NCBI RefSeq assembly: GCF_028389875.1
Contig: NC_084677.1
Span: 11,884,017-11,948,016, forward strand
Direction of reading: 5' to 3'
Source of the DNA: Rhea pennata
Taxonomy: Eukaryota > Chordata > Aves > Rheiformes > Rheidae
Length of the DNA: 64,000 nucleotides
The position numbers were made by a program, and so were the translations under genes. Positions 1-12,700 of the stretch are shown here, in pieces (within the stretch, counting starts at the first letter, position 1; each line of letters starts with the position of its first letter). The notes beneath the pieces are model-generated. The model saw only the letters and a program-made list of their open reading frames with translations. It had not been told where the DNA came from and made no database searches.

Positions 1-685
1 ACATAAGAAATCAGTAGTTAATACTTGCCGTGTTCTGTGAAATGCATTATGCTTTTGACTATTGTGTTAAAGTGAAGGAAAGTGTAATTTCATACTTTGG
101 AAGTTACATTTCTACAGTTACTCTTTATAACTTTTCTGAAAAACAACAGATACTCTGTTTTGTAAAATTTCTTGGGAGAAAATGTTTATATAAAGAACTA
201 TACATTAGAGAAGTAAAACAAATGAGATGGACATCTCTGAAGGAGACCAGTGTTGAAGGCTTTTTTTCTTTTACAAGAAGATCCTTCATAATTTGTTTTG
301 CAATGATGGTGTAATTTTAGATTTTGCAAAACGAATGTATTCTCCTCCAGTTTTGTATATTCCAGGATTTCAGACAAAAATCCTGCCATGCAATTCTTTT
401 CTTTGATATTCATCTCCATTAGATTCCCCTCCCCCCAAACAGCACAGATGCTGAATTTTTATTTAAACTACCAAATATATCAAAATACATGTCTTCAGAA
501 AAGTAATTAAGCAGGCTGCCTACTCCATCTTTTTGGATATGAAATATTACTCCTCTTGGAGCAACAGTAAATTTTCCAAATGGATGATCTGACTTAAGAC
601 TCTCCTTTTAAATCAATTTGATTATACTTAATTTTTTTTCTGATTGCCCGTAACAAAGGTTACTAAAATAAAAAAAAATCCTCAC
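1..685. other. TECPR1: TECPR1 intron 22, partial
   Basis: AT-rich intronic sequence between exon 22 and the next exon off the left edge. I searched the minus strand for the expected next blade (LWYRQGITPSYP-like) and found none. The 94- and 73-codon open frames here show no homology or exon structure. Confidence 0.7.
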
Positions 686-778
686 CGTTTTTATCCAACA
701 CGAACACAGAAGTTCGTCCTACTGAGACTTGTTTTAACTTTTGTTTCTGAGGTGAAGGAATATGGTACCAACAGTCAC
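686..778 (-). CDS. TECPR1: TECPR1 exon 22 (last exon in window)
   Basis: 93 bp, phase 1 to phase 1. It encodes (G)DCWYHIPSPQKQKLKQVS, then VGRTSVFVLDKNG before GTGAGG. The next exon (expected to start NLWYRQG) was not found in 1-685, so it lies outside the window. Confidence 0.92.
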
Positions 779-3700
779 CTAAAAGTCAAAAATACTCAAG
801 TAAAAAATTGAGAAAACAGAATTATGTTATGAGAATTCTCAGTAAGGTTTGCAGTTGATACATGTAATAGTGCACAAAACTGGTGAATGACCTTATACTT
901 GATATATTTTTACTAGCTAGTCTTTACAGACATACACATTGTTTTTAAACATCACACAGGGAAGAGCAGATTAACTGCTCTATTTAACATGATTATTATT
1001 CATATGCACTGTTTTGCATGCCTATTGAAAAGGCCTAAGCTAAACAAGTCTTTCAGATATGGTAGCATATTGAGCTTGCACAATGGTAAGAGGAAGATTG
1101 CATCAAAAAAGTTAACATTTCCTAGCTAGTAAGAGAGATCTATGCAAAAAAGAAGTAATTCTTTTTAAGTACTAAGAAAAACAGCATAAAGTCTTCTTCC
1201 ATCTGGTGACTGCTCCTTTGCAAACTGAATAAAGTAACAGTTACTGGAATTCAAAAAAATCTGGGCTCTGGGCATCTATCTTAAGCTCTTCTGAAAACTG
1301 CAGCTTTTTTATTTTTATTTTTTTAAAAGAGATTGAAATTGCAGGAACCAGTGAGAATCAGCATTACCACAATGGAAAGGCTTTACTTGTCTGAGAGAGT
1401 ACGTGGAGATCTGGTGGATGCTGCGTTAACAAGGTTCTCTCTCAGCCCTTCCGAAGACAAAAAAAAAGCAATTGAGTGATGCCAGAAGGACAGACGAAGT
1501 ACTGAAAAAGTCAATCATCTCCTTTCCAACTACATGTACAGAACAGAAATCTGCTTTTATATATTAGTGCCTTCCATTCTCTCTTTTGGTTCTCTAGCCT
1601 GACTTTTCTATGGAAATTTGCGCTGAATTTAAGGATAAAGAGGGAGCAGGAGATGGGAAAACACTTTTGACATGAATGAATCTATAAAAATAAAAAAAAA
1701 AAAGAGAAAGAAAGGAAGGAAGGAGAAAGGAGGAGAAAGAAAGGAAGGAAGGAGAAAGGAGGAGAAAGAAAGGAAGGAAGGAGAAAGGAGGAGAAAGAAA
1801 GGAAGGAAGGAGAAAGGAGGAGAAAGAAAGGAAGGAAGGAGAAAGGAGGAGAAAGAAAGGAAGGAAGGAGAAAGGAGGAGAAAGAAAGGAAGGAAGGAGA
1901 AAGGAGGAGAAAGAAAGGAAGGAAGGAGAAAGGAGGAGAAAGAAAGGAAGGAAGGAGAAAGGAGGAGAAAGAAAGGAAGGAAGGAGAAAGGAGGAGAAAG
2001 AAAGGAAGGAAGGAGAAAGGAGGAGAAAGAAAGGAAGGAAGGAGAAAGGAGGAGAAAGAAAGGAAGGAAGGAGAAAGGAGGAGAAAGAAAGGAAGGAAGG
2101 AGAAAGGAGGAGAAAGAAAGGAAGGAAGGAGAAAGGAGGAGAAAGAAAGGAAGGAAGGAGAAAGGAGGAGAAAGAAAGGAAGGAAGGAGAAAGGAGGAGA
2201 AAGAAAGGAAGGAAGGAGAAAGGAGGAGAAAGAAAGGAAGGAAGGAGAAAGGAGGAGAAAGAAAGGAAGGAAGGAGAAAGGAGGAGAAAGAAAGGAAGGA
2301 AGGAGAAAGGAGGAGAAAGAAAGGAAGGAGAAATCACTCCATGGATCTGAATATATTAAATTTCCTAGTGCAGGTGCATGTAAGCAGTGAAATAGCTGCA
2401 TCAGGCTACCACGCTCTGCTGTAATGACAGTTTACAAGTACTGACCTGCAGTTTTTTTTGGAGACACAGAACCTCGATAGAATGCAGAACCATCTCTAGC
2501 AATAGCCCACACTTGGTAAAATGCTCCAATTGAGACAGAAATGAAGGGCTGATCTGTACCCACATGAAGCCAGGATGTTCCCTAACAAATGACAGAAGAT
2601 AAATTGTGAAACAGTAGTTAAAAACTCCATGACAAAACATTGTTGGTAACAACCAAACAGGAAAAAATTCTAGACAGTGAAAAAGATTCTGAAAAATACT
2701 TTTATATACCTTTGTGACTGAACAGAAACAAGGTGTCTGATCCTCAAAGATGTCTGGATATTTAACTCCCTTTGAAATTAATATCTGGGCTGAACTATAG
2801 CAGGACCTTTTCTGTTGAAGTCACTGGAATTTAAGCATCTACACGTCTGTAAACAGGTGGCTAAAGACTGTTTTAAATAACTTATTTTTATGAATATATA
2901 GAACAACAGTCCTACAGAAGTCTACTAACACAGGGCTTCAGATTCCAGACACAGAATTCAAGCTCTTGCTGTTGCACTGCTGTATGGATCTGTACTATTG
3001 TAACAGATCTGATAGGAAGAAAAAAAGAAAATCATCCCTAGAGCTTTTCAATTTTTTTGCAGTATTTCTCCAAATTCCATTCAAGTATATCATTATTTTT
3101 TTCCTGTTGTAAATATGGCTTAAAATTAGTGCCTATCAACCTTAATTTGGCATTCCAACATACCACAGAATGGTTAAGGTTGGAAGGGACCTCTGGAGAT
3201 CATCTAGACTAACTCCCCGGCTCAAGCAGGGTCAAATCTACAGGGACATCCACACCTACCTGTCTTTTAAGAAGGGTCAACTCCAAGCCCTCTCCCAACC
3301 CCCCAAAAATCAATGAACATACTCCTATCGATATCAATAGATATTAGATTTGGGTCATAGTTTAGATAAGGTCTATCTCTGGGCAGTTTACTTAAGTGGA
3401 ATATACACATTATCAACAGTTTAAAAAAGAAAAAAGAAAGGAACTAAGCTATCAGTGTGGAAAGTGGAAATATAAGAAACATGTTTCTCCAGGAGATACA
3501 AAGGATGAGAGAGGTTACTGCAAGTGAAGTGGCGCAAGCTAAGGTAGGTTTACAAGAGAACGATATTGTAAGAAACACGTGCAGAAAATTGTATTACAGT
3601 TGATGGATGAGGATTTTCAAATCTCTTACACAAAAGGGAATTAAAAAAAACAACAAGGGGCTTTGACAGAGGACACTGCATGATGCATTTATGTACTCAA

Positions 3701-6700
3701 ATAATTACATTAAATAGACAAATAAGGCAATAAAAATGAACAGGGAGCCTTACAGCGGGATTTTGCTGTGTCACTCCAAGCCTGCAGAGCACGTCTCCTT
3801 TGTCACTGATTGCCCATAGTGCTACTGATTCTTCATCATCTGCATCTGAACTGGGAATTATGGAGATGTCCCATAGAGTAACAGGAGGCACTTCCAGCCA
3901 TGGCCCATTGGTGACTATCTTACATTTTCTGAAGCAAAAAAAACCCAAACCCATCAAGAAGCATGCACTTTCTACAACTGAATTTACTCCCTTGTCCACA
4001 GCAAACAACACCCAAGTCCTCTCATTAATTAGGTATTATAAGAACTATTTTTTTTAAGTTCAAAAGAAGTTTACAGCTATCAGACTCACATTTTGAGTCA
4101 CGTTTTGAATTCTGAAAATTTAAATCTGTTCCAATTTTGCAAAGCTTCTGCTTTTTTTTTTTTTTAGGAAATTGCTTTCTAAAACCAAGGCCCCTGAAGA
4201 AGTCTGCAGCTTGTGCTACACTGCTTCTTATCGTTCTAAAAACTTAACTGGCAACAGCTGGATAATGAATATTTGACCCGAGCTGAGAACTCTCTCTACT
4301 GCAGAGAGAACTCCACACCTGGTTCATTCCTTAAGGGAGTCATTTTACAATCTATTTTTTGGTTGGGACTTTCAGAAAGCAAATGGAATATTCTGAGGTA
4401 AGCAGAGACATGGCAGCTCTATGTGAAAGTGCTGGAGGTGGGTCATTCTGGGAATCAATACATTTTTCTGTAGAAGCTGCAACAAAGTAGTGCTGGTTTT
4501 TAGAAAAATTACATTGAATCAATCAGAATAGCTATTTCTGTGTATAAAGAATGTCCTACAGACTTGAGACATTCCTCCATTCTTCAGTTCTAAAAAACAG
4601 GATCCATCCCTGAGCTGTTTCCAATTTTAAATTAACAGTTAAAACAAGAAAAATGTTTAGGCTTGAGGGTATTTCTCAAGTTGTGTATTTTATTTCAAGT
4701 CACCATTTAGATTGATTGGATGCCATTTCTTTGTACATCTGTTTGATGCTCCAGGGCCTTACTTAGAAGGTCTTATACGAGGGCCAAAATACTAGCTTTG
4801 TAGCCATTGTAGAACAGTGTGCAACTGTAGGTTCACAGCAATTTATTAGCATAGTTATTAGACACTTTAGTACAAGAAAGCATAGAAAAGCCAGAAAAAC
4901 AGTGAACGCACAGACTTGCCCTGCTTAATAGAATATGGTGATAGTTTGCTGTTTTCTCTGATTCCATCTAAATAGCGTATTTTTGATTTAAATGTCGTTG
5001 GGATTATGTGTAGCCTAGTACATGCTATGTGGAATTTATACCTTAAAACTATTAATATAAAAGGTACTTTTAACCAGTTGCTACAAGTGACCTAGTAAGT
5101 AGTAATTGTTTCTAGACTCTACTGTACAGTAATCACTTACCATAACAAAAATCTGATATAGAGTATAACTAGCTGGCTTTTATCTACAGATCCCACAAAA
5201 GCAAATAGGATATCTGCCTCTTAAGACTTCAAATGAAAGCCATAGTGCTACATGTTGAAGAACATGAGCCTCTCTCCTGAAGAGGGGTTGTTTACTGCAC
5301 CTATCTTTGCTATTGCTCTTGTTGATTATGTGAAAAGCTAAAGGAGACTTCGGGGAACAGTCAGTGTTAGAGCTCTAAACTTGTATTTTTATCTTAGTTC
5401 CTTACCTTGCCCAGCGTCTCCGTCGGACGAAGTCTTTCATTGTCTTGTGCCCATGGTATGACCTGCCAGAACAGATTTAAATACGTGTTCATGAGGCTGT
5501 CAGAACATTTCCAACTTCAGTGGCAGCCTGACAGGACTGGCATGGGTCTACGCATCAGACACACCCTCCGGCTCTGTAATACTGGAACTACACAGTTTGC
5601 TAGGTTCACCTTGTTGCCCTACCTCCCCTTCAAACTCCAATGTTAGCACCTCCATACAGAGGGAGAAATCAAGGCATACTTCCCCTCCTAAGGCACGGCT
5701 AACATGCAAAACAGCAAACTAGAAGAAATAGGGACTTAAATATGCTCTTCGCCTGCTAGGCTGAAGTAGAAGAAGGTATTGTCTTACGCTGGGAAGTCTG
5801 CTGCATACTGCCAGCCTTCACGATCAGTTCCACCTGATGTATTAAAATCAATATACCAGTCGGATACCTATTGTCAAAAGGATAGTTTCAATAAGAAACA
5901 TAGAAAATCCCAAGTATAATAAAAATAACCCCTTTCGGTATTTCCTCTCTGCTGTTTGGATTGCAACAGCTTGCTAGAAACATTCTAATATTTGCAACAT
6001 AAATTCATACAAAGGTTCCCAAAGTCTGTCTTTTTAGAAATTCAGTTGAGACAAGGGATATTAGTAACAGAAGTCTAAATACAACTGAACAACAACAAAA
6101 AAAAATCCCATTCAGTGTTTAACATTATTTTAACCATGGGAAATTACTGCTAATGTATAAATGGGAAACCAAAGTTAAATATTATGACAAACTCAGGAAT
6201 AAAAATCTGGGTCATTTGATGCAAATGCTAAGCCTTCCCTTCCTTTCTTAGTAAAAGGACTTTTAAAACAAAATTTACCCAAGACCACTGTGGTGAAGGA
6301 GGCTTTGTATTCATTTTTGTACATTCCTGCAGGCCAGATGCATCACTCCACATGTATCTGTCTGTGGGCAGACCTCTGTGATGAAACAGTTTAGAAAGAA
6401 TGCGGAGTCATTTACAGCAACAGAGAATTTAAAAGGGGAAAAAAAACATATTCCTATTTTCCTAGCATTTCCTATTTTCATATATAAAACAGTCTTCAGT
6501 CATTAATCTCTTTATTTAGAAATATGATGTGAATGAGGTGGGTAGTGGGAAGCAATCTGTACAACTGCTTCCGATTACACCAAACTTGAAGTCAATGTTA
6601 AACTTTTCTCTGGACAATAATATTTCTCATTATGATTTAAAACTGGAAAGTGAGTTTCTCTGATACAGACACCCAGACGTGAATAATTTTTAAATATTTC

Positions 6701-9700
6701 TGTTCAAATATAGTACTTGAAGACCCAATATATTTAGCACAATATACACATGAATACATAGCTTTTAATACAAACTTTTGATCTATGGCCTTTATACTGA
6801 AACACATTGTAAGCAGGCAAATTTTGTGCGCTCACAAAATACAAATGTGTAATGCTTTGCTATAAATGCATTTTGAATGAATATTTACAGGTCCTGGAAA
6901 CTTGAAGACTACATATTCAGTCTCAGGATAACAATAAATGTTGGGTAAGACTGAAGATAGAATTAACTACAATATCTATTTTGAAAAGCTAGAACTCTTG
7001 ATGCTTCATTTGACAACAAGAAGAAACACACTAAATAAATAATAAGAGTAAATAACCTGCTGCTATATCCAGTGACTGGATTCCACCGTTGGTTCTCATA
7101 GATATAAACACATTTCACATCTGACTGTGTATAAATATTATCAGCACTACTGGCCAGTCCTGTGAGAAATAAATCATTTGGATTATAGCAAATCTAAACC
7201 TTAAAGACACCACATTCTAAACTCCAGTAGGCACAGTAACGTTGATAGTTATCCTATTTCTCACTTCTAAGCTGAAATATAAAACTCTAATAATCAAATT
7301 CTTCCTCATGTGTGACATATCCACTGTATAATTCTACAAATCTGACAGGCTAAAGGAAGGACAGTGGTTTGAATAGCTGACACCAATCAAGAGCAAGAAA
7401 CGTGTACACCACAGCAGAACAATCACCCTTACCTTGAATGAAGCCACCTCCATATCCACCAGTGTAAACCCAGGCTGTGTGATCATACCCTATGCCCCAC
7501 ACTACACCTCGGTTATTGCACTCTATCATTCGAAGATGACCTCCAACTTGACGCCAAAACCTGCCAGAAACAGGACAGTATTTTACATTCATTCCACACA
7601 ACAACTGTCAGGAATGCATGCTTCCCCCAACATACACCTTGACCATCCTAAAGAAAGGCAACTTTAGTTACTAGTTTGTTCAACCTCTGTCCAAACTAGT
7701 GCCTGAATGCAGTTGCCAATTGAAAGTATTCCCTTGAAACAACTACTGACAACTCATACTACTGAGAGCTCAAACTACCTTAGAATTACAGTGATTAGGT
7801 ATACTTTTAGACCAGGCCATCACTTAATTTTGGTAATTTCATTTAAGATGCAATCCTGAAAACCTTTCAAGTCATTCTTGATGGGATCTTAAATAGACTT
7901 TTCAAATCACATGAATAGCTCCAGCATCTAAGAATTAAAATATGACCTAGTGAATTTCTTCAGATGCACTCATGAGTATGAAGGTTGCCATTAACCTTGT
8001 CATGGACAGGTATCTGCAGTGTACTAGAGACTACAGCCTGTCAAAGCCTCTGGCTTGGAATGAAAGACCATGTTTGCTGGATGGCTTCCCACGCAGAGAG
8101 AACAGCTCCTGGAAGCTCTTACATTTGATCACATGGCATCAGGTGTGGTCCAGCCTCCAGTTCAGGACTTGGCTCACTAACAAAGATGTCTCCTTTACAA
8201 GTGACTGACCAAATGGCATGGTGGGAAGGAGGGCCCTGAATCCGTCTACTTTCACAACAGGACATGCTCAGCAAGGCCAGCTACAGATCAAGGAAAAAGC
8301 AGAGAAATAGAAGGCACCTTTTACAGTCTGAACAAGCATATAGCAGATGCTCTAGTACTACAAAACAAAGCTTCACCTTTACAGGCTTTTGCAGATCAGC
8401 AAAATAAATTAGCAGCTGTTTACACAAAGCCTTTGTAATTCACTATTTTAGAAATTATGAACAGAATCACTGGAATTACTGTGACTTGCAATATCTGATC
8501 AGCATGTAATGTTTTCAGGGGTTCCACTACTTCCATTTATGTATGCGTGACATTCTATACATAAAAATCTCTACAACCACCACTGAAAATCAGCTTTTTC
8601 TGAGTTCTGCAGTGACAATAGGTAACACAGTTCTACCAACACAGAAGACAAGACTAGCCGAATTAACTCCTGACTCATTCGTAGCCTAATCCATACCCAG
8701 AGATTTCCAGAAGGAAAACAGTTTTTGCGTTACTGTGGTAACTGTGGCATCAGGAAATCTGCAAACTCTAGAGGAGACAGGAAGCCTCGGGTGCCTCTAA
8801 ATAAACTTGAACAGAACTTTTTGAATACCCAGTCCTATTGTCAGAATAGATAAGGGCCCTAGATATTGCAAATGTAATGCTCAGATTTCAGAAACGAGGC
8901 TTTATGTTTTACTTCAAATATTGCCAGCTTGAAATGGAAGGTTCACAATAGTACCCAGTCATGCATTTCTTGCTCTGTCGTGGCTGCCAGACGGATCGGC
9001 CATCGCTGCTTTGTTCTTTCAGGTGTATACAGGGCAAAGGAGTGTTTGGCTTCATTCAAAACTTCAACTAGAATAGTGACTTCATTCAGGAACACATGGA
9101 TATACTAGGACAAAAGAAAAAAAACGGCTGTAACTAAGGCAAACTTGGATACACCTTCTTCAGCACAAACAGGTCTGCACTTCGGGACTATGAACATTCA
9201 GCTCTCCCAGAGATAGCAAAGAATTAATTCTTAGTGCAGGAAGAATCCTGATCATGAAGTGGGGCTAAATTTACAATCCGTCATTAGCTTTTGTATCAAA
9301 TTGCCAACATGCATCAACCCAATTTGTGAAGACCATGGCTAGCCAAGCATAGTTCTTCATTCACAAACAGAAACATTTTGTACTTCCAAAATAATTCCTA
9401 ATTAGTGCAAAGCTGATAGTTTAAGTGACGTGGATGCTTGCTGACTTGGAATTGCTGAGAGGGTGGGAACACAGCTATAGTTAGAAAAGCTTTTAATTTG
9501 CTATTACCCCAGCTACATTTGAATTGCTTCACAAAATTGAGAATAACAGTGTGTCACAATTTGCCTCCTTTAGAAAACTTTGTTTTCCCTTCATAGGCTT
9601 TCCTCTGCCAAGTGCAGTTCTGCCAGGTTTTCAAATGAACACACCTTTTTCTCCTCATGATACATGTAATAAATGAACAGGATGCTATCTCGCATTCCGT

Positions 9701-12700
9701 CACTCCCAGTGAACTGTTCAAGTGCAACTCGAACATCCATCCATTTATGAGGCTTCCAGTTTCTCCACCATTGCAAGGTCCCAGTTTTAACCCAAACTGA
9801 CTGTAACACAAGCACAAATTTACAGGAATAGGTAAAGAAACTCTATGACTCTTCTCCTTCCTCACAAGTATTATTTGTGATAACAAGGAAACCCTGCTGC
9901 AGGTTAGTCTCTACCACATTAGTTAACTTTGACAGAGTATACCAGAGCATTCAGAAAGCTGAAAACAAAATGAAAACTGGCAAACCTGGATAACAAGGTA
10001 TAAAGAACATGGGTACATCAGAATTAATATGGTACCTCTGCAGAGAATTCAGTACCACACAGATACTAATTGACTCTCATGTGCTCCTCGTTAACTTGAG
10101 CAAGGAAAACACAATTTTTGTTCTGACTTTAAAGGCTTTTGACAGAATCCTTTTAAACTTGATTAAAACTGTGGACTCCAAGTTTTTTTTAATCAGATAA
10201 CCGCATATATCGTTTTGCAGTTAGCAAAGAAGGGACTGAAAGTCTGAAGGAATCTGAAGAGAGATGCAAGAATCCTATAAAAAGGGATTTTTAAAAAAGT
10301 GCTGCTATTTAAATACTGTTATTGACATTACCATCAATGCCTTATTTATGCGAGTTATTTAATCCCCTGAAGGCTGCAGAGAGAAAAAGCTCACCTGAAT
10401 CTGTGTTTCAATTAAGGAGCCTCATTCAGTGGTAGAATAATTCATACTTGTTCCACTGTTCTTAAAAATTTCTCAAATGTCTGTGGATTTAAGGTTTCAG
10501 TGTACTTAAAAATACTGACTGATGCTGCATTACTTCCTGAACAAAACAGTCAAGCTAATGTTTTTTACATATAAATTACTGCTCAAGGTTTAATAAGCTG
10601 TTAGTTTCTCACAGGGAGCCTGGAGAGTGATACTCCAGGGCAGAAGTCACAGACAGAAATAAGGACAAAAATATAAAGCAGACCCAAAGTTCAGAGCATT
10701 ACATTTGAGAAGTACTGTTGATACCCAGTACTGACACAGGTAAGCACTAAATAGAAATGAGTAGGCATCCCCATTGCTTACCTGCTCAATAGCCTGTTCA
10801 TAGTGCCTAAAATTCTCCAGTTCCCGCTTTGTCCTTTCACTGAGCTGTTGAAAAATCTGCTTTCGCCATGCCGCTGTCTGTGCTGGGGTGATAGACAGAG
10901 AAAGAGACTGCACAGAGGATGTCAAACCTAGAACAGAATCAAAACCAATCAACCCCAGTGAGCTTTGAGTACAATTTTGTGAAACAGGCATTCAAGGAAA
11001 AACACACTGTTGCTTTGAACAGTGGACCAAATCAACCCAGTCTAATGTAATTTTTCCAATTAATACTTTGGGATCAGTGTGTTATAGCTAGACTTCATAA
11101 AGAATCCAGATAAATGGGAACACTAGATAATTGTATAGAATCTTTCCAAGCTAGATCTATATAGTAGGGGGAGGCAGAAAATACATATTTTGTGACTAAA
11201 CTGCAAGATTAGATGACATAATGCATGAACAGTTATGCTGTTACTAAACACTGAGAAGCCACAGGTCATGCCAATTGTTTTATTTTGAAAATGTGATTCT
11301 ATTCCACTATCCATCGAGAATCTATATTCAAACTCTATCCAACTATCAGCTGAGCTCACATTCGCAATGCCTCTTAAAGTAAATTCTCTATCTTACCCTT
11401 GTCTCAGCAGGAATGGTAGCAGCAAGGCAGTATCATGGTACTTTTTTATCTCTCAAGGGAGCTCTCTTAATTGCTTTCAATTACTACCAACTGATATTAT
11501 GGCTTTGTTTTGCCTGAAGTTCCAGTTTCAGTGGCAATTATTTTGCATAATTCTGTCAGAAGCTCAGAGAAAATATCATCTTTACATTTATATCAGATCT
11601 CAGTCCCAAAGTGCTTTGCAGCTAAATGCATGCAGCACTATCCTCAGACATGGAGTGTAACAACAAACCACCATAAAAGCAAATGGGTTCTAGGAAGATT
11701 TGAGCTATGGTTGTCTGAAAAAACCCATCATCACCATTTTTTCTTAAACAGCATGATAAATTGTGATTGGGACTTAGGGTCAGTTGTGGTGAGTGCAGAA
11801 TACCTGATGGAACAGTGAACCATTTCAACGTGCTGTAAGAGTCTACAAGACAGCCTCCTCCCGACACCCAGGCCCACAGTGGGTGCTCATCAGCTCCATA
11901 CTGTTCTTCAGCTCCCACAGAGAACATGCCCAGGGAAGACAGGCTGGATGTTTCCGCAAAGGTGCTGACAGAGAGGACCGGGTGCTTTTGGGCCTCCTTC
12001 AAGTCAATGTTTGTCCACTGCAATTCTGCAGAAGGATTCTGGTTCGTAGAAGATTTACGTTTTTCAAGATTAGCTTTCTCATTACTTGTCAAAGCAACAC
12101 TGGCTTCTCCTTGATCAGAATCCAGGGAATCCACAGTCAAATCTGCACTTATTTCTGCTGTCTGGTTGCCTGCACCATTACCACTGTTGCTGGCTGCAGC
12201 TCCCAATGGGGGAGTGTTGGCAAGGTTCATAGATACACTTGGAAGCTCTGTATCAGAGGAAGTATCTGCATCACCCTGAATGATCGCATTTGTTTGGTTC
12301 TGAATATCATCAGTAAAGAAACAGCCAGCACTGAAAGACAATTTGATAATTAATTATCATTCAAAGCATTATAAGTTAGCACAGGCCTGAGACCACAGAC
12401 ATAGAGACAGGCATAGCCTTTCAGCTTTAGGAAAGAAACAGTAGACTTCTTTTTTTTTAAAGGTCAAACTATCATCATCATCAAGGCAAAAGTATCTAAC
12501 ATTCTGCACACCAGTCTAGTAAATCTGAGACACAGGAGGATTTTTCATTGGTCTTTACAATCAGTAATGTTGACTGCCTACAGCTCTCAGGAATACATTG
12601 AAACAACATCATATTTTTGGATAGCAAATAACAAATAGAACTTTTTAGAGACCATTAATTTTGTGATTTTTCTCTCAACTAGTGCTTGTTTGGAGCACGT

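Noticed and set aside
1594-2424. Three open frames of 239-250 codons (Lys/Arg/Glu-rich on plus, Ser/Phe/Leu/Pro-rich on minus)
   Set aside because: They are translations of the 29-bp polypurine minisatellite, lie in a TECPR1 intron and exist only because the repeat lacks stop codons.
11883-12353. 156-codon plus-strand open frame
   Set aside because: Antisense of TECPR1 exon 10, whose minus-strand frame matches the known protein.
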